Assembly: GCA_029237695.1 (NCBI GenBank)
Contig: CM055265.1
Span: forward strand, 40,913,840 to 40,977,839
Origin: Conchocele bisecta
Lineage: Eukaryota; Mollusca; Bivalvia; Lucinida; Thyasiridae
Length of the DNA: 64,000 nt
Reading direction: 5' to 3'
Part shown: positions 12,320 through 23,488 of the stretch, piece after piece
Position numbering within the stretch: position 1 is the stretch's first letter
Layout: the number at the start of each line of letters is the position of its first letter
Made by a program: the position numbers and the translations under genes
Notes under the pieces: generated by a model
Database searches by the model: none
Seen by the model: the letters and a program-made list of their open reading frames with translations, nothing else
What the model was told of the DNA's origin: nothing

Positions 12320-13645
12320 TCATGTTTTATTCGGTTTACTACGACCTTTTTTAATTCTTAACATGTTGTATTTATATGTACGTTTGGGTTTTATTAGTTC
12401 GTTAAGTGGTAGGTTAGCACCATGGGGATGGGTGCGGGCCCAATATTTTAGTAAATTACATTCACGTCGCAGATCCAGTGGTTGTAATACAACTGTTTGT
12501 ACTTCTATTGCTGCGGCACTAGTTGATTGATAGGCACCCGTTGCTACTTTTAATGATGCTCTTTGAATTATTTCTAGTTTATTCAGATGACTGGCCGCAG
12601 CGTCTTTGTATAACATACAGCCGTAGTCCATTTTATTTAGTATTAATGCTTTATATAATCGTAGGAGAGACGGGTTGTCTGCTCCATATGATGTACCTGA
12701 TATAAGTTTCATTAGATTAAGGTCCTTCCTACACCTTTGGACTAGGTCTATTACATGAGGACCCCAGGTTAATCTGTCGTCTAATATCATACCTAGAAAT
12801 TTTGCACATTTCTTGAAAGGGATTGATTGGTTGTTCACCACTAAATTTTTTATTCTATATTGCTGTTCTCTTTTATAGGTATACCGCTGCTCCGCATCAT
12901 TATAGCACAATGTTCCTCCGTTATGAAATATGACTGCCTCAGTTTTAAGTGGGGAGATTTTAAACCCCCATTTATTTTGCCATATTGTAATTTTATCTAG
13001 TGATGTCTGTACAACTCCGAGGCCTACATCTAGATTCGCATGTGCTTTCCAGATCGCGCTGTCATCAGCAAATTGTGATAGGTCTTCTTTAGTACGTGTA
13101 TTCTTATTAGCATTATTAAGTTCAGTATACAGTGTGTCGATCATGATGTTGAATAATATTGGACTAACGACGCTGCCCTGGGGACAACCATTATCTATGT
13201 TTTGGAATTCGGAGTGCTCTGTTCCTATTCTGACTCTAATGTTCCTGCCCGTAAGAAAGTTGTCAAGCCATAACAACATTCTGTTATTTATGCCCTTCTC
13301 TATGAGTTGCTCAATTGTTCCCTTTGTCAACATCAGGTCAAAGGCTTTCTCTAGGTCTAAGAACACAGCAACGACCGTTTTCTTTTCCATCATATATAGC
13401 TGTTTTAATTACTGTTTCCAGTCGTGCTAGTTGATCTAAGGTAGATCTTTGATTTCTGAATCCTGATTGAGTCGGGCCTATTTTTTGGTTTGATTCTATA
13501 TGGTGTTTTAACCTATTCGCTACCATCGTTTCCATTACTTTGCAAATTGTTGGTGTTAACGATATTGGTCTCTATGATGATGGATGCGTTGTATCCTTTT
13601 TAGGTTTTAATATAGGGATGATGGTAGCTTCTTTCCAGGAGTCAG
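12320..13645 (-). pseudogene. LINE reverse transcriptase domain
   Basis: Palm and finger motifs are clear. SWKEATIIPILKP is followed by an in-frame TAG where RPISL should be preceded by tyrosine (near 13,575). Then come GPTQSGFRNQRSTLDQL, VAVFLDLEKAFD (motif A), GCPQGSVVSPILFNIMID (motif B), QFADDSAIW (motif C, catalytic FADD), KWGFKISPLKTEAVIF (motif D) and KFLGMILDDRLTWGPHV (thumb). One frameshift lies near 13,390, just before motif A. The catalytic aspartates are intact but the reading frame is not. The upstream boundary at 13,645 is the CAG target duplication of a Harbinger insertion. Confidence 0.9.
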
Positions 13646-13799
13646 GGGCCCGTTTCACTAAACTTCTTACGCTACGAACTTTCTTACGTCTACGATACTT
13701 TTCGTACGAATTTCTTGCGAACTTCTTACGTGCGTTTCACTAACATGTGCGTACGAAATATCTTAAGTTACGAACTTCTTAAGAATTCTTCAGTATTGG

Positions 13800-14200
13800 A
13801 AATCCATCAAGCCCTTTGAATGTAAACATCCGGTCCGACGTTGACAACCAGACGACAGCTGTTAAATCAACTGCCTTAGTCCAGCAAGTTGAAAACCAGG
13901 AAAGTGAATTGGACTGACACTGAGTGTCCCATCCACGGCGCCCAGGGTGTTCGGAATCCTGGCCACACAATAAAAGGCCTTTTTTACAGTTGGCCAGGTC
14001 TTATTCCTCGGTTGGAAAACTGATGTTGTCCAGTCGATTATTGATGGCTGAGACAACATCATTAATACACCGAGAAACCGAACTCCTAGAGACACCGTGG
14101 ATGTCGCCAGCCTCGAGTAGAACTCACCCTTCGCTAGGCAGCGCAGGGTAACCAATGTCTGCAAAGTTTCAAGTGCTCGAGTCTTTGATGATCTCAAATG
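13800..14200 (-). pseudogene. HARBI1-like transposase fragment in Harbinger element 1
   Basis: The minus strand reads TLQTLVTLRCLAKGEFYS, then (after a frame change) helix-turn-helix-like sequence equivalent to GDIHGVSRSSVSRCINDVV, then KKAFYCVARIPNTLGAVDGT. The last block contains the first catalytic aspartate of the PIF/Harbinger DDE nuclease. Only the N-terminal third of a transposase is present and it is frameshifted, so the element cannot encode its own transposition. Confidence 0.8.
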
Positions 14201-14487
14201 TGATTTTTATTTGCTTTAGTTTGTACTGTATACTATGCGGGTCATGGAGTTGCCGTATTGGCCATCTTAGTAAATGCAATACATCTTGTGGCGTTTTACA
14301 CATACCACAAATAATTTGACATACCCATAAATACAAGTTTGTGCAACGTCCTATTGGTTGTTTTCATCACACTTATATACAAAGTCTGATTTCCTATTAC
14401 ATTTAGGGGAAGGGGCCAAGTGGCTTTGGTTTGGTATGGACCTGGTACGGGGCGCCATGCAGGACAGGTTAATTATGTGTACAAAAT

Positions 14488-14632
14488 TGAGTTTTGTAAC
14501 ACTAAAAATCACAAAATTCAATTCTGTGTCACAAAATTCAATTCTGTCAATTCTGTGTCACAAAATTCAATTCTGTGTCACAAAATTCAATTTTGTGAAG
14601 ACAGAATTCATTTTTGTCCACAAAAATTAGTT
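14488..14632 (+). repeat. Array of AATTC-centred short repeats, left subterminal
   Basis: A unit close to cacaaaattcaattctgtgt is repeated about six times with length variants. Each unit is itself nearly palindromic around AATT. It is the mirror of the array at 15,672-15,825. Confidence 0.8.
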
Positions 14633-14938
14633 GCGTATGTCATCTCTACGTTGATTGGTTGAGATCGGTCTTAGTCCATTTTACTAGATGGTGGAGTACA
14701 CTTGCAGGTTTAAATATTTCAATGCGAAAATATAACCCAATATATCAATATTATACTTCTTTATGGACAGTTATTTTGGTTATATTATGATTACAAATGA
14801 GTGGTCACACCATATACGCATATATACTTTGAAGGAGAAATAATAAAAATATTCAGAATTTTCCCTCAATTATGTAAACAGGGTCAAACATAAAGTAGCC
14901 GGGACATAGTTAGACCTGAGAGCATGCCCATATATAGA

Positions 14939-15086
14939 GAATACCAGGCTAGTGTATTTTGATATCAAGTGTATCAGGCAAGGCTAGGAAACGCGTAGGA
15001 ATTCCGAGGCTTGCCGAAGAATTCCTACCGTTTCCGAGCCGAGCCTGATAAACTTGATATTAAAATACACTAGCCTGGTATTCTAT
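14939..15086. repeat. Imperfect palindrome of about 147 bp
   Basis: The left arm begins agaataccaggctagtgta and the right arm ends tacactagcctggtattct. The arms are about 68 nt with a few mismatches around a short centre at 15,010. It could fold into a long hairpin. It lies at the middle of the CCTGG-flanked element. Confidence 0.8.
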
Positions 15087-15671
15087 TTATCAGGGTAACG
15101 TTTTATGCTCGAAAATGACATTAGATGACGTCGTATTCTAACAGTAGATCTAACCTTGTGAAACAAATGGTATTGGATCTGTGTCTATTAGTTGCGAAGT
15201 TACGTGTTCGCAACTATGTGTCTACATGCATTATTTACAGTAAACATTCATCTTAGTACATGTATCCATGGTATCTACACAAATACTACAAATGGTTTCC
15301 TCAAATGGCCCAATACACACATTCTGTTTATAAACACAGACAGCAGTCAGAACACAGGCCACAGCGCGTGTATTATTGATTTAACTGGGGCAAATGTACC
15401 TTGCGATACACACTAAATGACGTCAGTACTCGCGGGAGATCTACATGTACATGAATTATGTGTACAATTATAACGCAAATGAGTTTAAATACGAATGGGT
15501 TTGTCAACGTTTGACTGTTTGGAGATAGTTGAAGCAAAATGGCAGAATGAGAAATGAATCATCGGCAGAATGAGAAATAAATCATCGACATTGAATGTGT
15601 AGGTCGGCGACCGTGACCCATTTCTCCAGTGCAGTTTCTGACCAATGGTAGTCCTTCTTACATGCGTGTGC

Positions 15672-15825
15672 AGAATTGACAGAATTGAATTTTGTGACAC
15701 AGAATTGAATTCTGTGGCACAGAATTGAATTTTGTGGACAGAATTGAATTCTGTGACACAAAAGTGAATTTTGTGACACAGAATTGAATTTTGTGGCACA
15801 AAAATGAATTTTGTTGACAAAATTG
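15672..15825 (-). repeat. Array of AATTC-centred short repeats, right subterminal
   Basis: The same unit as at 14,488-14,632 occurs in opposite orientation, about seven variants such as gacacagaattgaattctgt. Placing the arrays at both ends makes them subterminal inverted arrays. Confidence 0.8.
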
Positions 15826-16566
15826 AGCCATGTCCCACTTGGCGCCCCGTACCTGGAACCAGATCTGGTTCTAATTTCAGGGCTGAATATATATTTGTTT
15901 CGATGTAAATATTCCGTTCTGATTTTGGGACCCCCCCCCCCCCACCCCCCGAAATGCAGCAGGTTGAATACGGGATCGAACCAGTTGGCCAGGCCTTATA
16001 TGACCTTAACCTGTTGTATAGCTTTCTGGCATAATATTTATAGCACGATGTTGTCATATCTGTCTATAATGTATTGCACCACATTGTAATACTTTCTCTG
16101 TCATATTATTTGCTGTATGTGTCAAACGGTCGAAGTGATGAAACGGTAAGATGGCTGTACATACAAAGATGGCGGAGATGGCAACTCGATGTACCATATA
16201 GTATACAGTAACACAAACAAATGATATGACAACACATTACATACATATTACTTTTGAAATTTCATTCGTGTTTTCATCCATTTCACCCCTACACCACACT
16301 ACAATTATAGTGAATCACTCCTCCTTAAACCACATTATATCAGGCTGCATTTGCTGGCTAACTGATTAGAAGGTAAAATTATAGTGAGTAACTACTCCAT
16401 AAGCCACGTTATATAAGGCTGCATATGCTGGCCTAACTGATCAGCAGGTACAAGTATAGCGAGTCACGATTATATAAGCCACGTTATATCAGGCTGCATT
16501 TGCTGCACTAACTGATCAACAGCTGCAAGTATAGTGAGTCACTAAGAAGTTTAGTGAAACGGGCCC

Positions 16567-16674
16567 CAGGTAGGGTACCGTTTTCCCAGGATTTATGTAT
16601 AGCCAGGAGCAATTGTTCCATAGATTCAATAGGGAGATGCTTTAAAATTGTATAGTGTATTTTATCTGCTCCTG
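16567..16674 (-). pseudogene. 108-bp LINE segment stranded between two Harbinger elements
   Basis: The minus strand reads ADKIHYTILKHLPIES, then SWENGTLP, which is the LINE linker between the endonuclease region and the RT. It joins KNTAPG on the far side of element 2 to DSWKEA on the far side of element 1. CAG target duplications flank it on both sides. Confidence 0.9.
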
Positions 16675-18654
16675 GGGCCCGTTTCACTAAACTTCTTACG
16701 ATAAGAAATTATCGTACGAACTTCTTAGACGCATTTTACCGTTTCACTAACGTCAATTTCGTGCGAACTTTCTTGCGAAGTTCGTAACTTTCCTCGTAAG
16801 TCTGCGATAGGTATTGGGCTGTCATACGAAGATTTTTTAGCGCAAGTGTCACGGCCGCCATACATGTATTTCATGAATAACATCGCCATAAAATCGGCCG
16901 TGCGTATTTCGCCCTATAGGTTTCGCCCTATACTTCCGTCTGTCTGTCTGTCCGTTTATATTTGGCATTACTTAGTAATACATTACCCTCACTACTGATC
17001 GTACGTCCGTTCGTCTGTTTATTTTGTTTTTAAGTGTTGGTCTGTCCATCTTCTCAAATCACTTATAGGGGCCCTAATGCGTAGACAGACCGGATTATCT
17101 AGCTTTAGCTGCTTATCAGTTAGCCAGCAAATGAAACCCAGATATAACGTGGCTTACAGAGTAGTGACTCACTATACGTGTAGCTGTTGATCAGTTAGTG
17201 CAGCAAATGCAGCCTGATATAACGTGGCTTATATAATAGTGACTCGCTATACTTGTACCTGTTGATCAGTTATACCAGCATATGATATAATGTGGCTTAT
17301 GGAGTAGTTACTCACTATAATTTTACCTTCTGATCAGTTAGCCAGCAAATGCAGCCTGATATAATGTGGTTTAAGGAGGAGTGATTCACTATAATTGTAG
17401 TGTGGTGTACGGGTGAAATGGATGAAAACACGAATGAAATAATTTCAAAAGTAATATGTATGTAATGTGTTGTCATATCATATTTTGTGTTACTGTATAC
17501 TATATGGTACATCGAGTTGCCATCTCCGCCATCTTTGTATGTACAGCCATCTTACAGTTTCATTACTTCGACCGTTTGACACATACAGAAAATAATATGA
17601 CAGAAAAAGTATTACAATGTGGTGCAATACATTATAGACAGATATGACAACATCGTGCTATAAATATTATGCCAGAAAGCTATACAACAGGTTAAGGTCA
17701 TATAAGGCCTGGCCAACTGGTTCGATCCCGTATTCAACCTGCTAAATTTCGGGGGGTGGGGGGGGGGGTGGGGGGGGGTCCCAAAATCAGAACGGAATAT
17801 TTGCATCGGAACAAATATATATTCAGCCCTGAAATTAGAACCCGATCTGGTTCCAGGTCCATACCAAACCAAAGCCACTTGCCCCTTCCCCTAAATGTAA
17901 TAGGAAATCAGACTTTGTATATAAGTGTGATAAAAACAACCAATAGGACGTTGCACAAACTTGTATTTATGGGTATGTCAAATTATTTGTGGTATGTGTA
18001 AAACGCCACAAGATGTATTGCATATACTAAGATGGCCAATACGGCAACTCAATGCCCCGTATAGTATACAGTACAAACTAAAGCAAATAAAAATCACATT
18101 TGAGATCATCAAAGACTCAAGCACTTGAAACTTTGCAGACATTGGTTACCCTGCGCTGCCTAGCGAAGGGTGAGTTCTATTCCGAGGCTGGCGACATCCA
18201 CGGTGTTTCTAGGAGTTCGGTTTCTCGGTGTATTAATGATGTTGTCTCAGCCATCAATAATCGACTGGACAACATCAGTTTTCCAACCGAGGAATAAGAC
18301 CTGGCCAACTGTAAACAAAGCCTTTTATTGTGTGGCCAGGATTCCGAACACCCTGGGCGCCGTGGATGGGACACTCAGTGTCAGTCCAATTCACTTTCCT
18401 GGTTTTCAACTTGCTGGACAAAGGCGTTGAATTAAAACAAGCTGTCGTTGGGTTGTCCAAAGGTCGGACCGAAAATGATTTAACATTCAAAGCTTGGTGG
18501 ATTTCGTACTGGTTGAATTCTAAAGTTCTTAACTTAAGAAATTTCGTACGCACATGTTAGTCAAACGCACGTAAGAAGTTCGCAAGAAGTTCCTACGAAA
18601 TGTATCGTAGACGTAAGAAAGTTCGTAGCGTAAGAAGTTTAGTGAAACGGGCCC
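16675..18654. mobile_element. PIF/Harbinger element 2, opposite orientation
   Basis: Terminal repeats GGGCCCGTTTCACTAAACTT (16,675) and its inverse (to 18,654) are flanked by CTG at 16,672-16,674 and 18,655-18,657, which is CAG on the LINE sense strand. Most of its sequence is the inverse of element 1, without the 1.4 kb CCTGG-flanked insertion. It has a G-rich run at 17,752-17,780. The left 400 bp (16,695-17,095) includes extra sequence not seen in element 1, with a short tctgtctgtctgtccg run near 16,937. Confidence 0.85.
18090..18450 (+). pseudogene. HARBI1-like transposase fragment in Harbinger element 2
   Basis: The plus strand reads TLQTLVTLRCLAKGEFYSEA, GDIHGVSRSSVSRCINDVVS and FPTEE, followed by a TAA. 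In the next frame it continues with TVNKAFYCVARIPNTLGAVD, with GT following. This gives the DNA-binding helix-turn-helix and the first DDE aspartate block of PIF/Harbinger transposases. One frameshift separates the blocks and the C-terminal catalytic part is absent. It is better preserved than the copy in element 1, where the helix-turn-helix block is already shifted. Confidence 0.85.
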
Positions 18655-19864
18655 CTGGTGCTGTATTCTTTTTACTTTTAAGGGCAGCTTTTAGTTCTGA
18701 CATGATGAAACGTCTATTAGGCAGGTTCCTTCATTTAATTGTGGAATTATTATTTGTGTATCTATCTTAGATTGGATAATTGGATCTCTTTGTTCTTTAA
18801 CTTGTCTAAATTCTGGTGTAAGGTTGTCGTTACTTGAAATAGTTTTATAATGGTCTGTGAGCACCTGTGCCTTGTGTTTTTCATCGTAAACGAGGTTGTT
18901 GTTATGTAAAATTGGTGGTAGTGGGTACGTTTACCTCTGATTCTATTGAATTGATCCCACATTTCTTTACTAGTTTTTTCGTCATTAAGTTCCGAAATAA
19001 ATTTCTCCCAACCGATTTGTTTTGCCTCATTTAATGTGGTGGACGCGCGGGATTTGGCCTCCCGATACTCGTCCCGCCTTTTTTTCCCCAGGGTTGTATG
19101 GTATTTATATGCCTGTTTCCATCTACGCCGACAGTTCTCCCTGTTTTTAATGGCATCCGAGCAGGCCGGGGTCCAACAGAGATTGGTTGGGCGATTGTGT
19201 GCTTTGCCACTTGTCTGTGGTATGCATTCCTTACTGATTTCGTAGAGAGTGCTCACAAATTCATTATGATATTCATTGCAGTTTAATGTTTTCTCTACGT
19301 GTAACTTAGTTGAACATAAGTGATTGAAGAGCTCCCAGTCAGCCTGACCTAACTTCCATTTAGGAATGGTTGCGGGAGTACTCTTATGGTATTTGGTCAA
19401 GACTTTAGTAATTATTGGATAGTGATTACTTCCTAGTGTTGAATCGTGTACGAACCAGGAGGACGAGGGAGCTAGAGCTGGTGTAGCTAATGTTATGTCT
19501 GGTGTTGTTCCTATACCTTTACTATGTGTGATATGAGACGTATCGATGGTTACGGCCCCATCATTTAATAATACGTAATCTGTATTGTCTAAAAAGTTTA
19601 TTATTTCATCACCAGTTTTGTTAGTTTTGGCGAGGTAATGCACGTCCCAAAGTGGGTTGTGTCCGTTAATGTCACCCAATATCAGAGCTTTATTACTTAT
19701 CTGTTTGGTAATGTTATATAGATTGTGTAGTTTAGTAGCGTTTGTACTGTCACCGGGACCGATGTATACATTTAGTATTTCTATATTACCTTTGTTACCT
19801 AATGTTTTAATTCCAGAATAAAGAATATTTTGTGTTTCCTTCAGATGATTCGTTTTTAGCTCGA
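18655..19864 (-). pseudogene. LINE endonuclease C-terminal half and linker
   Basis: From the right, the minus strand reads VELKTNHLKETQNILYSGIK, then ALILGDINGHNPLW (the D-x-N catalytic motif), GIGTTPDITLATP and GSNHYPII (the catalytic histidine region of the exonuclease-endonuclease-phosphatase fold). A lysine- and arginine-rich linker with ENCRRRWKQAYKYH follows, then LPNRRFIMSELKAALKSKKN and TAPG up to the Harbinger insertion. Frameshifts occur near 18,930 and between 19,679 and 19,800. Confidence 0.85.
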
Positions 19865-19868
19865 CTAT

Positions 19869-22800
19869 TCGAAGAATAAGTAGAGCTTATGTTGTCACCC
19901 CGGCGTCGGCGTCGGCGTCGGCGTCACCGTCACGCCTTGGTTAAGGTTTTTAGTCAAGCTTGTATATGGAATACTACTGGCCCTACACCCACCATACTTG
20001 GACAATGGCCCTACACCCACCTACTTGGACAACTTCATCTCCTAGTGATGTACATCAATAACCCCTGATCTATATTTGACCTTCACCTACATTTCCTCTT
20101 GAATTATTTGGTTAATTCCCCTTGGTTAAGGTTTTTAGTCAACCTTGGTTAAGGTTTTTAGTCAAGCTTGTATATGGAATACTACTGGCCCTACACCCAC
20201 CATACTTGGACAACTTCATCTCCTAGTGATGTACATCAATAACCCCTGATCTATATTTGACCTTGACCTATATTTCCTCTTAATTACTTACTTAATTCCC
20301 CTTGGTTAAGGTTTTTTAGTCAACCTTGGTTAAGGTTTTTTTTCAAGCTTGTACATTGAATACTATTGTGCATCCACACACCATACTTCGACAACCTTTT
20401 CTCATAGGTATGTACATCAATAACCCCTGATCTATATTTGACCTTGACCTACATTTCCTCTTCAATTACTTACTTAATTCCTTTTGGTTAAGGTTTTTAG
20501 TCAACCTTCTATATGGAATACTAACTGGCCCTACACCCACCATACTTGGACAACTTCATCTCCTAGTGATGTACATCAACAACCACTGATCTATATTTGA
20601 CCTTGACCTACATTTCCTCTTGAATTACTTAATTCCCCTTGGTTAACGTTTTTAATCAAGCTTGTACATGGAATACTCCTGGCCCTACACCAACCATACT
20701 TGGACAACTTCATCTCCTAGTGATGTACATCAACAACCCCAACCCCTGACCTATATTTGACCTTGACCTACATTTAACATTTAATTACTTACTTAATTCC
20801 CCTTGGTTAAGGTTTTTACTCGACCTTGGTTAAGCTTTTTACTCAAGCTTGTACATGGAATACTATTGTGCATACAGACACCATAATTGGACAACCTTTT
20901 CTCATAGTGATGTACATTAATAACCCCTGATCTATATTTGACCTTGACCTACATTTCCTCTTGAATTACTTACTTAATTCTCTTTGGTTAAGCTTTTTAC
21001 TCAAGCTTGTAGATGGAATACTCATGGCCCTACACCAACCATACTTGGACAACTTCATCTCCTAGTGATGTACATCAACAACCCCTGACCTATATTTGAC
21101 CTTGACCTACATTTAACCTTAAATTACTTACTTAATTTCCCCTTGTTTAAGGTTTTTACTCAACCTTGGTTAAGGTTATTAGTCAAGCTTGTAGATGGAA
21201 TACTATTGTGCATACATACACCATACTTGGATAACTTTTTCTCATAGGGATGTACATCAATAACCCCTGACCTTTATTTTACCTTCACCTACATTTAACC
21301 TTGAATTACTTGGTCAATGTTTATAGTCAAGCTTGTATATGGAAAACTTCTGGGCCTACATCAACCATACTTGGACAACTTCATCTCCTAGTGATGTACA
21401 TCAATAATCCCTGACCTATATTTGACCTTGACCTACTTTTATCCTTGGATTACTTAGTTATCTCCCCTTGGTTACGGTTTTTACTCAAGCTTGTATATGG
21501 AATACTCCTGGGCCTACAGCAACCATACTTGGAAAACCACGCACCTACGTCCAAGGTCAAGGTCACTGTTGAAGGTCAAAGGTCAAACCTATTGAAATTC
21601 CCTTCCGCTCTATATCTTCTACACCGATGCATGGATTATCAAATGGCTTGGCACAAATGTTTCTCATGATGAGAAGGTGTGTCGTGATCAATAACCACGC
21701 ACCTACGTCCAAGGTCAAGGTCACAGTTGAAGGTCAAAGGTCAAACCTATTGAAATTCCCTTCGGCTCTATATCTTCTACACCGATGCATGGATTATCAA
21801 ATTGCTAACCACGCACCTACGTCCAAGGTCACAGTTGAAGGTCAAAGGTCAAACCTATTGAAATTCCCTTCCACTCTATATCTTCTACACCGATGCATGG
21901 ATTATCAAATGGCTTGACACAAATGTTTCTCATGATGAGAAGGTGTGTCGCAATCAATAACCACGCACCTACGTCCAAGGTCAAGGTCACAGTTGAAGGT
22001 CAAAGGTCAAACCTATTGAAATTCCCTTCCGCTCTATATCTTCTACACCGATGCATGGATATCAACTGTTGGCACAAATGTTTCTCATGATGAGAAGGTG
22101 TGTCGCGATCAATAACCACGCACCTAACATCCAAGGTCAAGGTCACAGTTGAAGGTCAAAGGTCAAAAATATTGAAATTCCCAAATGGCTTGGCACAAAT
22201 ATTTCTCACGATGAGAAGGTGTGTCGCGATCAATAACCACGCACCTACGTCCGAGGTCAAGGTCACTGTTGAAGGTCAAAGGTCAAACCTATTGAAATTC
22301 CCTTCCGCTCTATGTCTTCTACACCGATGCATGGATTATCAAATGGCTTAGCACAAATGTTTCTCATGATGAGAAGGTGTGTCGCGATCAATAACCACGC
22401 ACCTACGTCCAAGGTCAAGGTCACAGTTGAAGGTTAAAGGTCAAACCTATTGAAATTCCTTTCTTCTCTATATATTCTACACTGATGCATGGATTATCAA
22501 ATTGCTAACCACGCACCTACGTCCAAGGTCACAGTTGAAGGTCAAAGGTCAAACCTATTGAAATTCCCTTCCGCTCTATATCTTCTACACCGATGCATGG
22601 ATTATCAAATGGCTTGGCACAAATGTTTCTCATGATGAGAAGGTGTGTCGCAATCAATAACCACGCACCTACGTCCAAGGTCAAGGTCACAGTTGAAGGT
22701 CAAAGGTCAAACCTATTGAAATTCCCTTCCGCTCTATATCTTCTACACCGATGCATGGATTATCAAATGCCTTGGCAAACAAATGTTTCTCAGGATGAGA

Positions 22801-23140
22801 AGGTGTGTCTCGATCAATAACCACCACCGACCTACGTCCAAGGTCAAGGTCATAGTTGAAGGTCAAAGGTCAAACCTATTGAAATTCCCTTCCGCTCTAT
22901 ATCTTCTACACCGATGCATGGATTATCACACTATGCCCAAGGTCAAGGTCACAGACTTGATGCGTTTGAAACCTTAACGCTCTGCTAAATGGCTTATAAT
23001 CAAAAATGCCTCGTTTTCTTTGGCTGCCAGTGGGGGTATTCGTGTGCCGACAGGCCACATTTCTAGTTTCCCTTGGTTAATGTTTTTAGTCGACCTTGGT
23101 TAAGGTTTTTATGCAGGCCGCAGCCACCTTCTTTGTCAAG
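19869..23140. mobile_element. Tandem-core element E3 inserted in the LINE endonuclease, CTAT duplication
   Basis: CTAT is repeated at 19,865-19,868 and 23,141-23,144. Removing the insert restores VDVHIVELKTNH in frame, so the boundaries are well supported. The left end reads tcgaagaataagtagagctt, then a (GGCGTC)n run at 19,900-19,925. Core type 1 (19,935-21,530) has about nine units of roughly 170 bp with ttggttaaggtttttagtca and tatttgaccttgacctac. Core type 2 occupies 21,535-22,975. The segment at 22,995-23,065 is the inverse of the left end of element E7 (36,750 onward), so a second element of another family is embedded. No protein is encoded. Confidence 0.8.
21535..22975. repeat. Core type 2 array with DR1 and extended AGGTCA sites
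   Basis: About ten units of roughly 110-165 bp carry accacgcacctacgtccaag, gttgaaggtcaaaggtcaaa and gattatcaaatggcttggca. Nine units have the exact string AGGTCAAAGGTCA, two AGGTCA half sites spaced by one base. One unit (near 22,434) has AGGTTAAAGGTCA. Most units also carry CAAGGTCAAGGTCA just before it. The array ends in a segment shared, inverted, with the left end of element E7. Confidence 0.8.
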
Positions 23141-23144
23141 CTAT

Positions 23145-23459
23145 GTGTACATCGACAACCCTCGTAGTCGAGCTATGCTGTTCTCCTACAGCTCTTGTTA
23201 ATTCTGTACAAGAAACTCCATTTTTAGCATATATGCCTACTCCACTACCATGGAATGGATTTGTGGAGTGCGCTATTAAGTAACTGTTGTATTCTGTTAG
23301 AGTTGATGGTTTTGGCATTTCCTGAAGGCATATTACATCGGGTGACAATATGTTAGTTCCTATAGCATGTATTAGCTCTCCTTTTGTCCGTAGAAATCCC
23401 CGACAGTTCCATTGAAGGACTGTCAGGGGGTGATTATTACTATTATTATTTCTACCCAT
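23145..23459 (-). pseudogene. LINE endonuclease N-terminal half
   Basis: The minus strand reads from MGRNNNSNNHPLTVLQWNCR, with GF next. This is followed by SPDVICLQEMPKPS (catalytic glutamate), GSGVGIYAKNGVS and TTRVVDVHI, up to the E3 insertion. This is the start of the apurinic-type endonuclease of non-LTR retrotransposons. It is one open frame, so it is less decayed than the rest of the element. Confidence 0.85.
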
Positions 23460-23488
23460 ATATGTTTATATTTTATTAATGTTATGTG

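Larger units (their letters stand above)
14446..15851. mobile_element. 1.4 kb inverted-repeat element flanked by CCTGG, nested in Harbinger 1
   Basis: The ends are TACGGGGCGCC (14,446) and GGCGCCCCGTA (to 15,851), with CCTGG directly repeated at 14,441-14,445 and 15,852-15,856. Harbinger element 2 holds the uninterrupted sequence at 17,848-17,856 (inverse strand, GGACCTGGAACC), so this is a directly visible insertion with a 5-bp duplication. Just inside each end is an array of AATT-containing short repeats in opposite orientation, and the centre holds a 147 bp palindrome. No transposase is seen. A 5-bp duplication with this end sequence does not match a superfamily I can name with confidence. 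Confidence 0.75.
13646..16566. mobile_element. PIF/Harbinger element 1, transposase remnant, CAG target duplication
   Basis: The terminal inverted repeat GGGCCCGTTTCACTAAACTT starts at 13,646 and its inverse ends at 16,566. CAG is duplicated at 13,643-13,645 and 16,567-16,569. A 3-bp CAG (CWG) duplication and a GGG start fit PIF/Harbinger. The subterminal region at 13,665-13,790 is rich in ttcttacg and cgtacgaa motifs in both orientations. It carries a HARBI1-like transposase fragment (13,800-14,200, -) and a separate 1.4 kb inverted-repeat element at 14,446-15,851. The right part (16,090-16,540) holds three degenerate units of agtcactattatataagcc type. It matches element 2 in the opposite orientation. 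Confidence 0.85.
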
